Origin: Myxococcales bacterium
GTDB taxonomy: Bacteria > Myxococcota > Polyangia > Fen-1088
Assembly: GCA_003155465.1 (NCBI GenBank)
Contig: PMCR01000194.1
Location: 1-30,469, forward strand
Length of the DNA: 30,469 nucleotides
Direction of reading: 5' to 3'
Shown here: positions 21,665 to 27,506 of the stretch, piece after piece
Position numbering within the stretch: position 1 is the first letter of the stretch
Layout: the number at the start of each line of letters is the position of its first letter
Position numbers and translations under genes: made by a program
The notes under the pieces: generated by a model
The model's input: the letters and a program-made list of their open reading frames with translations, nothing else
What the model was told of the DNA's origin: nothing
Database searches by the model: none

Positions 21665-23362
21665 ATGCGGAACCATTCGGTGCACTGGTTTTTGGGGCTG
21701 GCCGCGATTGGCCTACTGGCAGGCTGCTACGATTTGAAGTTCAAGGAATTCAAGGGCGCCGACGCGGGCGGGGATGCGGCGACATATGTTCCCGGGACAG
21801 GCGGAAATGCTGGGTTTGCCGGCGCCACCGCATCGGGTGGTGCAGGTGGGAGCAGCGGCGGCACCAGCGGCGGTGACTTGGGCGGCGGTGGCAGCGGCGG
21901 AGGTGATGCTCAGGTGCCCGACGTCCGCAGCGTCGGGATCGAACGGTTTCTGGATATAGGTGGCAGCGGCGGAGGTGATGCTCAGGTGCCCGACGTCCCT
22001 GGTGTTCAGCCGGATGTTGCGCGGGACGCGCCTGCCGAGGCGGCCGCCGAGCCCAGGCCCGAACCAGGACCAGATTCGGGGATCGACATTCCTGTGGGCA
22101 GCGGGACCGGGACTGGCACCGACACCGGAACTGGGACGGGCACTGGGACCGGCACCGGGACTGGCACTGGAACGCTCCTCACGCCGGCCGGGGCGCTCTG
22201 CGCCGCGAGCGGGGAGTGTCAGGTGGGACTGACATGTCTGGACGGCGTGTGTTGCACGCAAGCGAGCTGCCCGCAGTGCCAGAACTGCGGCGCTGCAGGC
22301 ACGTGCAGCATCACGGTTCACGACGCGAACGACCCGACCGGCGCGACCTGTTCGGGGGCAAGCACGTGCAACGCTGCCGGGGCGTGCAAGGCAAAGAACG
22401 GGGAGATGTGCACGGTTGCTGGCGACTGCGCGACGGGGATCTGCACCGGCAACGTCTGTGGCCCGATGGTGGCCATCAGGTGTAGTGGACTGGCCGCGAC
22501 ATGCGGGCCAACGGGGAATGGGGACTGCTGCGCGAGCCTGCCCGTTGTCGGGAATCTCCCAGGAGACAACTTCTACCGAAGCTACGACGGTGTGGACTTC
22601 ACGGACAAGAGCTACCCGGCAACGGTGGCTGACTTCTATCTCGACAAGTACGAGATCACGGTGGGGCGGTTCCGGCAGTTCGTGGATGCTGGCATGGGAA
22701 CGCAGGCGCGCCCGCCAGCGTCGGGCGCGGGCGTTCATCCGCTGCTCGAGGGCTCGGGCTGGAGCTCGGCGTGGAACACGAATCTGCGCGCGACCACGGA
22801 CGCGCTGAAGACCGCCCTGAAGTGCGATTCGACCTTTCAGACCTGGACGGATACGGCGGCAGGGGGCAACGAGAGTCGGCCGCAGAACTGCATCAATTGG
22901 TATGAGGCGTTTGCCTTCTGCGCGTGGGACGGGGGACGGCTGGCGACCGAGGCGGAGTGGAACTACGCGGCGGCCGGGGGAAGCGAGCAGCGGGAGTACC
23001 CGTGGGGGAGCGGCATCGATGCAAGCAGGGCGAGCTACTACGACGGCTCTGGTTGCACTGGGAACGGGAATCCCGATTGTGTGCTAAGTGACCTCATCGT
23101 TGTCGGCTCGAAGCCTGCGGGAAACGGTAAGTGGGGCCACTCCGACTTGGCCGGGAACGTGTGGGAGTGGACGCTGGATGGGTATGCGACATACCAGACT
23201 CCATGCAATAATTGTGCCGATCTGGCAGACGCCTCCGTCCGGGTGGTCCGGGGCGGCGACTTCAGCGACGGCGCCTCGGACCTCCGGTCGGCCCACCGCG
23301 GCGTCGGCCCCGTTTACCACAGCAGCGGCGTCGGGGCGCGTTGCGCCAGGACCAGTTTATGA
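21665..23362 (+). CDS. Lipoprotein with Cys-rich module and FGE/SUMF1-like domain
   Basis: A 565-residue lipoprotein: lipobox LLAGC followed by YDLKFKEFKGADAGGDAA, nearly the same opening as the propeller lipoprotein at 12833. A Gly-rich linker follows with a duplicated GGSGGGDAQVPDV unit and a (Gly-Thr)12 run. A Cys-rich module (about 178-275, more than a dozen cysteines, e.g. CLDGVCCTQASCPQCQNC) follows. Residues 290-565 form a formylglycine-generating-enzyme/SUMF1-like domain (DFYLDKYEITVGRFRQFVDA; GGRLATEAEWNYAAAGG; DLAGNVWEWTLDGY; RVVRGGDFSDGASDLRSAHR). The cysteines that active FGEs carry after RGGSF are missing here, so it is more likely a C-type-lectin-like binding or structural fold than an active FGE. 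It is the last gene of the kinase operon. Confidence 0.88.
   Translation: MRNHSVHWFLGLAAIGLLAGCYDLKFKEFKGADAGGDAATYVPGTGGNAGFAGATASGGAGGSSGGTSGGDLGGGGSGGGDAQVPDVRSVGIERFLDIGGSGGGDAQVPDVPGVQPDVARDAPAEAAAEPRPEPGPDSGIDIPVGSGTGTGTDTGTGTGTGTGTGTGTGTLLTPAGALCAASGECQVGLTCLDGVCCTQASCPQCQNCGAAGTCSITVHDANDPTGATCSGASTCNAAGACKAKNGEMCTVAGDCATGICTGNVCGPMVAIRCSGLAATCGPTGNGDCCASLPVVGNLPGDNFYRSYDGVDFTDKSYPATVADFYLDKYEITVGRFRQFVDAGMGTQARPPASGAGVHPLLEGSGWSSAWNTNLRATTDALKTALKCDSTFQTWTDTAAGGNESRPQNCINWYEAFAFCAWDGGRLATEAEWNYAAAGGSEQREYPWGSGIDASRASYYDGSGCTGNGNPDCVLSDLIVVGSKPAGNGKWGHSDLAGNVWEWTLDGYATYQTPCNNCADLADASVRVVRGGDFSDGASDLRSAHRGVGPVYHSSGVGARCARTSL
21887..21998 (+). repeat. Perfect 40-bp direct repeat within the FGE-like lipoprotein gene
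   Basis: The segment at 21887-21926 recurs unchanged at 21959-21998, 72 bases later and in frame, encoding the doubled GGSGGGDAQVPDV-type linker unit. Identity including third positions points to a recent duplication. Confidence 0.9.
22103..22174 (+). repeat. Hexanucleotide GGNACN array encoding a Gly-Thr linker
   Basis: Twelve hexamers encode (Gly-Thr)12 with one Asp-Thr variant. Such arrays change length easily by slippage, in multiples of two residues and without frameshift, and act as a flexible spacer between the lipid anchor and the Cys-rich module. Confidence 0.9.
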
Positions 23363-23401
23363 ACATCGGCATGAAGATTGCATAGAGTTAGATCATCGTA
23401 A

Positions 23402-23432
23402 CCCTTGAACCTTGACTCTTGAACCCTTGACC
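23402..23432. repeat. Short tandem CTTGAMC-type repeats in an intergenic gap
   Basis: CTTGAAC, CTTGACT, CTTGAAC and CCTTGACC follow one another with a seven- to eight-base period, about 40 bases after the kinase-operon stop. The rest of the gap to 23570 has no gene. The bases just before 23571 are AT-richer (TTGTGGTTGAAAATGGGTTTAG) and may hold the promoter of the antitoxin-like gene. Confidence 0.5.
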
Positions 23433-23570
23433 TCCGACGCCAGCCACAACGATGTGCGGCCCGCCACAACCAACGGGTGTTGGCGGTCAGCCTGAACGTG
23501 CGCCCGATGGGGGCCAGCTCCCAGGTTGAATTGTGGTTGAAAATGGGTTTAGAAATGGCATTCTACTCTC

Positions 23571-24311
23571 ATGCACATGCGCAAGGCACTCCTGCTCGAA
23601 AGCTCCTCGGCGTCTAGTTCTCTGGCGCAGTTGCTGGAAAGCGTGCAATTCGAGGTCGAACGCCCGACGAAGAAGACTTGGGGCATCGAGATCGCGGCCG
23701 GCAGAGCCCGATACGACTTGGTGCTGGTTGACCTGAACATGCCCCACACATCGGGCGTGGCGCTGCTCGAACAGCTCCGCGAGCACAGTGATGTCCCGGT
23801 GGTGTTCGCCGTGGATGGCGTGCGCTTCAAGAAGCATGAGAAGGATCTGGAGTTGCTGTTTGCACAACCGAGCGTCGACTGGGTCCGCACTCCGATTGAC
23901 GACACCGAGTTTCGATTTCGGATCAACCGGGCGACCGCGCGCGCACCGAAGGTAATCGAGACATGGAACGTCCCCGAACTGCGATCCGATGCTTCCGGAC
24001 GACTCGATGCCACTTTGGTCGCCGACTACTTCGGCTGGACGCTCACCAAGCTGAGCCGCGCGCTGGGCCGCTCGGTTCAGGCGGTGCACAAGACTCCGGA
24101 TGCGGTTGCCCTCCAGCAGCATCTGGAGAAACTGGAGCGCGCCGTTCTACTTGGCCGACGGCTGGTAAGTGCCGACCGGCCAGGGTTCCGCAAATGGCTG
24201 AACACACCCAGCCCGGACCTCGATGGGGAGAAGCCAGCGGAGTTGCTGCTCAAGCAGCCTGACGTGGTGGTGCAGTGGCTGGAGGACGCAGCTCTGGGGC
24301 ATCCGGCCTGA
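23571..24311 (+). CDS. Receiver-like domain fused to an Xre/MbcA/ParS-type antitoxin
   Basis: A 246-residue fusion. Residues 1-120 resemble a response-regulator receiver domain: RYDLVLVDLNMPHTSGVALLEQL carries the expected phosphoacceptor, D54. The usual acidic pair near the N-terminus is reduced to a single Glu (LLLESS) and the conserved Lys of the K-P motif is Arg (VRTPI), so phosphorylation is doubtful. Residues about 140-246 match antitoxins of RES-type toxins: a helix-turn-helix-like part (LVADYFGWTLTKLSRALGRS; VQAVHKTPDA) and the toxin-binding end (FRKWLNTPSPDLDGEKPAEL ... VVVQWLEDAALG). A RES toxin remnant follows directly, the usual gene order for this module. The start is MHMRKAL at 23571; the second Met at 23577 is equally possible, and no strong Shine-Dalgarno is seen. 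It could act as an antitoxin, a regulator, or both. Confidence 0.8.
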   Translation: MHMRKALLLESSSASSSLAQLLESVQFEVERPTKKTWGIEIAAGRARYDLVLVDLNMPHTSGVALLEQLREHSDVPVVFAVDGVRFKKHEKDLELLFAQPSVDWVRTPIDDTEFRFRINRATARAPKVIETWNVPELRSDASGRLDATLVADYFGWTLTKLSRALGRSVQAVHKTPDAVALQQHLEKLERAVLLGRRLVSADRPGFRKWLNTPSPDLDGEKPAELLLKQPDVVVQWLEDAALGHPA

Positions 24312-24327
24312 TGCACAAGACGGGAAG

Positions 24328-24543
24328 ATGCCCGCGACACAGAGGCTGGGCAGCGTCGCCGCGAACATGGGCGTTGAAGGCCTCATTTTTCAATCGACCA
24401 AAGGAGCGGGAGCTTCCCTGGTCGTCTTTATCGATAACCTCACCGCTGGCTCTCTGCTGGAGGTGAGCGACGGAAAGAACATTCTGGATCGGCTACCAGC
24501 TCGCGGGCCAGCGCCAGCGCGCAGCGCTCAGCATCCAGCATGA
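24328..24543 (+). pseudogene. RES-domain toxin remnant (C-terminal part only)
   Basis: The frame reads PATQRLGSVAANMGVEGLIF, then QSTKGAGASLVVFIDNL and EVSDGKNILDRLP, which fits the last third of a RES-family toxin (NAD-degrading partner of Xre/ParS antitoxins), including the conserved Ser after G-L-x-x. The earlier part with the conserved Arg and Glu is absent. An ATG overlapping the antitoxin stop (24311), where an intact toxin would be expected to start, is in a different frame. The gene therefore looks internally deleted and inactive. The ATG at 24328 gives 71 residues if translated at all. Its 3' end overlaps the opposing DUF5615 remnant. Confidence 0.65.
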
Positions 24544-24680
24544 AGCCGGCCACGTCCGGGCAGTATCAGGGGAGGTGCCTGAGACATATTCAGAACTGCT
24601 ATCCACAACACATCATGGCCGAGCGAACGCAGCGCCTCGACGGCAATGCGTGGAAGGTTCTCGTTTGCCAGAACCCGCAT
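24528..24680 (-). pseudogene. DUF5615 (PIN-like) toxin remnant, N-terminal part only
   Basis: A 50-codon frame starting eight bases after the DUF433 stop. It begins MRVLANENLPRIAVEALRSL and then GHDVLWIA, the standard opening of DUF5615 PIN-like proteins that pair with DUF433 antitoxins. After about 28 residues the frame departs from the family (VLNMSQAPPLILPG) and stops at 24528. Another frame over the same bases reads GTSPDTA, like the expected PGTSDEEV-type continuation, which points to a frameshift. Downstream sequence corresponding to the rest of the domain is missing. Intact members run about 110-120 residues. Probably inactive. Confidence 0.62.
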
Positions 24681-24688
24681 CGAGCGGC

Positions 24689-24919
24689 TCAGACAGCGAG
24701 TGGATAGACTCGCTCAGACTTGAGGGCCTCGGCAGCGCATGCGACACACGCCAGTATGTCGGCGTGGGTGAGACGTGGATAGTTGGACAGGACATCCTGC
24801 TCCGAGACGCCAGAGGCGATCATCTCCAAGACGAACTCGACAGCCAATCGTGTACCGCGAACAACTGGCTTCCCAACCAGCACTTCGGGGTCGAGTTCGA
24901 TTCGATCGCGCCAGCTCAT
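24689..24919 (-). CDS. DUF433 antitoxin-like protein
   Basis: A 76-residue DUF433 protein: RIELDPEVLVGKPVVRGTRL followed by AVEFVLEMIASGVSEQDVLS and YPRLTHADILACVACAAE, the standard three-helix DNA-binding-type fold. The ATG at 24919 is preferred because GGAGG lies five bases upstream; an in-frame GTG at 24934 would overlap that site. DUF433 proteins normally act as antitoxins for a following DUF5615 PIN-like toxin; here that toxin gene (24680 downwards) is broken, leaving an orphan antitoxin. Its promoter should lie in 24920-25159, shared divergently with the Phd/VapC operon. Confidence 0.88.
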   Translation of the reverse strand: MSWRDRIELDPEVLVGKPVVRGTRLAVEFVLEMIASGVSEQDVLSNYPRLTHADILACVACAAEALKSERVYPLAV

Positions 24920-25128
24920 CGGAACCTCCACCACGGGAAAGTTGGCTCAATCCCTTGCTGATTGCCACGTCCCAAATTTTGCGGAATGCCGGGGTGCCAA
25001 TCGGCATCACCACATGCCCAGATAAGGAATGTGTGGTCAGAACACGTCCCGCAAAGCGTACTGGAATCATCCGCCAGACCGAACGAGGAATTGTAGGTTA
25101 CAGTATCCTTCTTTCATTCGGCATTGCC

Positions 25129-25152
25129 TTAGTCCACATCTTAGTCCATCAT
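25129..25152. promoter_or_regulatory. Tandem TTAGTCCA sites just upstream of the Phd antitoxin gene
   Basis: TTAGTCCACATC (25129-25140) is followed at once by TTAGTCCATCAT (25141-25152), two direct copies one helical turn and a bit apart, ending seven bases before the GTG start. The position suits an operator for autoregulation by Phd or the Phd/VapC complex (inference). Confidence 0.4.
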
Positions 25153-25159
25153 TTCTGGT

Positions 25160-25405
25160 GTGAAGTCGGTCAACGTTCACGAGGCAAAGACACAGTTCTC
25201 CAAGCTGCTGGCCAAGGTCGAGCGGGGAGGGGCGGTGGTCATCGCACGGGCAGGCAAGCCAGTGGCCAAGCTGGTCGCGATCGACCTTGCCACGGCCGTA
25301 CCGACCCTGGGAGCCGACGCGGGCACGTTCGTGGTTCCCGAGGACTTCGACGCGCCCTTGCCCGCCGAAGTGCTGGATGAATTCGAGGGCGGCCGCCGCC
25401 GATGA
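25160..25405 (+). CDS. Phd/YefM-family antitoxin
   Basis: An 81-residue type II antitoxin. The N-terminal MKSVNVHEAKTQFSKLLAKV and the following RGGAVVIARAGKPVAKLVAI are the Phd/YefM DNA-binding fold; the acidic tail (about 55-81) is the toxin-binding part. The start is GTG; no strong Shine-Dalgarno is visible. The stop overlaps the toxin start by four bases (ATGA), the standard coupling of antitoxin and toxin. Confidence 0.92.
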   Translation: MKSVNVHEAKTQFSKLLAKVERGGAVVIARAGKPVAKLVAIDLATAVPTLGADAGTFVVPEDFDAPLPAEVLDEFEGGRRR

Positions 25406-25791
25406 AGCTGCTGGTTGACACCCAGTGCTGGCTCTGGATGAACGTCAGCCCTGGGAAGTTTTCGGACCGGACGCGCGCTCTTCTATTGGATCCGAAAACC
25501 GTGCGGATGCTGTCTGCGGCAAGCGTCTGGGAGATTGGGATCAAGTATCACTTGGGCAAGCTGCCCCTGCCGGTCGCGCCGACAGATTACGTTCCAGCCC
25601 GACTGGAACTGACCCAGACCGCGCCGCTCTCGATCTCCGTCGCCCATGCTTTGCGCGCCGGCGCCTTGCCGCTGCTCCATCGCGATCCTTTCGATCGGAT
25701 GATCGTTGCGCAGGCACTGGTCGAGGGCGTCCCCGTGCTCAGCTCCGACCGCCAACTCGACGCCTACGGCATTCGGCGCCTGGCCCCGTGA
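25402..25791 (+). CDS. vapC: VapC-type PIN-domain ribonuclease toxin
   Basis: A 129-residue PIN-domain RNase, expected to cut RNA (often tRNA) with a Mg2+ site of acidic residues. D6 (LLVDTQCWLW), E44 (SVWEIGIK), D98 (DPFDRMIVAQA) and D116 (LSSDRQLD) are all present, so the toxin looks intact. It is translationally coupled to the Phd antitoxin by an ATGA overlap. It is the only complete toxin in the 23.5-25.8 kb patch. The 209 bases after it, up to the convergent radical SAM gene, contain no gene I can support. Confidence 0.93.
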   Translation: MKLLVDTQCWLWMNVSPGKFSDRTRALLLDPKTVRMLSAASVWEIGIKYHLGKLPLPVAPTDYVPARLELTQTAPLSISVAHALRAGALPLLHRDPFDRMIVAQALVEGVPVLSSDRQLDAYGIRRLAP

Positions 25792-26000
25792 CCGCGTGAA
25801 CAGGAAATTGGCACCGCTCATCAGCGTAGCGCCAAATCTGGCGGCCCTGAGCGCGGGAGAGATTCGAGCACGCGGCGACTGAATCGGCATGACAAACGTG
25901 CCGCTACACCTGGTCACGATGGCTCTCCTGGCTGGCCTGCTCTGGCTGCCGGGATTTGCCATTGAGCGGGCGGCTTTTCGGAAGGTGAAGAACCTTCCAT

Positions 26001-27506
26001 TCAGGGGCCTGACCCGCTTGTGCCTTCCAGTGCCCGCTTCCATGCGGCGAAGCCGCCGCCGGCGCGGGCGGCCTGGGCGGCGGCCAGCCCCTCGGCGAAG
26101 CCCCCTTGGGCCAGCCGATGCTCGACCCATGCCCACTTGGGCGCGTCGCCGCTCAGGCGCACGCGTCCGCGAAGCTGCCGCCGCAAGAATTCCACCTTCT
26201 CGTCGAGACTTGCGATGTCCTCCAAGGGTTGATGGTCCAGCGGCGTGTTGCGCTTCGATACGAAGGGCGAGACGGTGAGCGACAGCTTGGGTGCGAGCGC
26301 CGCCAGGTCCAGGGCCAGGCGCGCCAGCTCGTCGATGTCGGCCGTGGTTTCCCCGGGCAGGCCGATCAACACGTAGAGCTTGAGCAGCGCCATGCCGTGG
26401 TCGCGGCACAGGCGGGCCGCGCGCAGCAGATCCTCGACCCGGGTGTGGCGGGCGACCTGGTCGCGCAGGCGTTGCGACGCTCCGTCGGCCGCAGTGGTCA
26501 GCGTGCGATAACCACCGCGTGCCAGCAGTCCCACCAGTTCGTCGTCGAGCCGATCGGCACGCAGACTGGACACACCCACTTCTCGGCCAGCGTCGACGAG
26601 AGAGCGCAGGATTTCCGGCAGGGCAGGGTGGTCAGTCACCGCAGCGCCCACCAGACCCACCCGCCGCGCTTCCACCGGGATGAGCGACAGAAGGCGCTCG
26701 GGCGAGACCGGACGCATGCCCTGGCCCGCCGACCGGCGCATCACGCAGTAGGCACAGCCTCGGCTGCACCCGCGCGTGGCCTCGATGAGAAACATGCCTG
26801 CCAGCTCGGTGTGCGGCGTGATGATTTGCGAGTAGGCGGGAAGACAGTTGTCATCCGCGACTGCGATCGGTGGCGGAGTCTCCCCGTGCGCCGATGGGAG
26901 GTAGAAGCCCGGCCTGCGCGCGAGATCGTGAAGCAGACTCTCGCGGTCAGGCTGGTCGCGCAGACTCTTCACCAAGATCGGCAGAAGCTCCTCGGCTTCG
27001 CCCATGACGATGACATCGGCAAAAGGTCCGACTGGCACCGGGTTGGAAAACGTCAGCGGTCCGCCCACCACGATCAAGGGGAAAGTCCGCGGGTGCGCGG
27101 CGCGCTCGGCGTGAAGCGCGGGGATCCCGGCGAGATCCAGGCAAGTCACCACCCCCGCCAGTTCCAGCTCCGACGCGAGCGAGAATGCAATCACGGGAAA
27201 GTCGCCGACGGGCCGGCCGGATTCGTAGGTGCAGAGATCCTCGGAAAGCCGGTGCGTCTCGGCTACGTCGTCGGGAAGGAAGGCGCGTTCTGCTGTGCAG
27301 CCGGCTAGGGCATGTAGCCCGCGGTAGATGCTTTGAAAACCCAGCGACGACATGCCCACGTGGTACGGGCTGGGGTAGCACAGGGCGAAGGCCAGGTCGG
27401 CTTGCCTGTACAGGGTCCCGGTCTCGTGCGCCAGTCGGCTGGCGCGGACTTCGCGAAATGGTGGCGCCGGGGCACGCGCGCCGGAGTCACTTGATGGGCG
27501 CGCCAT
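26001..27506 (-). CDS. B12-binding-type radical SAM protein
   Basis: A 501-residue radical SAM protein. The N-terminal ~180 residues are a cobalamin-binding-like domain (LAFALCYPSPYHVGMSSLGF; FPLIVVGGPLTFSNP; DVIVMGEAEELL), close to the N-terminal part of the radical SAM family often filed as TIGR03960. The cluster motif is ATRGCSRGCAYC with C247, C251 and C254. The barrel continues through LYVLIGLPGETTADIDELAR and ends with LDEKVEFLRRQLRGRVRLSG. Family members are uncharacterised. The start ATG at 27506 overlaps the end of the M16 peptidase gene by 20 bases; the frame stays open to 27806 but that part is a shadow of the M16 gene. Cotranscribed with the peptidase. Confidence 0.87.
   Translation of the reverse strand: MARPSSDSGARAPAPPFREVRASRLAHETGTLYRQADLAFALCYPSPYHVGMSSLGFQSIYRGLHALAGCTAERAFLPDDVAETHRLSEDLCTYESGRPVGDFPVIAFSLASELELAGVVTCLDLAGIPALHAERAAHPRTFPLIVVGGPLTFSNPVPVGPFADVIVMGEAEELLPILVKSLRDQPDRESLLHDLARRPGFYLPSAHGETPPPIAVADDNCLPAYSQIITPHTELAGMFLIEATRGCSRGCAYCVMRRSAGQGMRPVSPERLLSLIPVEARRVGLVGAAVTDHPALPEILRSLVDAGREVGVSSLRADRLDDELVGLLARGGYRTLTTAADGASQRLRDQVARHTRVEDLLRAARLCRDHGMALLKLYVLIGLPGETTADIDELARLALDLAALAPKLSLTVSPFVSKRNTPLDHQPLEDIASLDEKVEFLRRQLRGRVRLSGDAPKWAWVEHRLAQGGFAEGLAAAQAARAGGGFAAWKRALEGTSGSGP

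Noticed and set aside
25795..25881. 28-codon plus-strand frame right after vapC (starts GTG)
   Set aside because: Short, no Shine-Dalgarno and no recognisable similarity; it could be the tail of a lost gene but cannot be supported.
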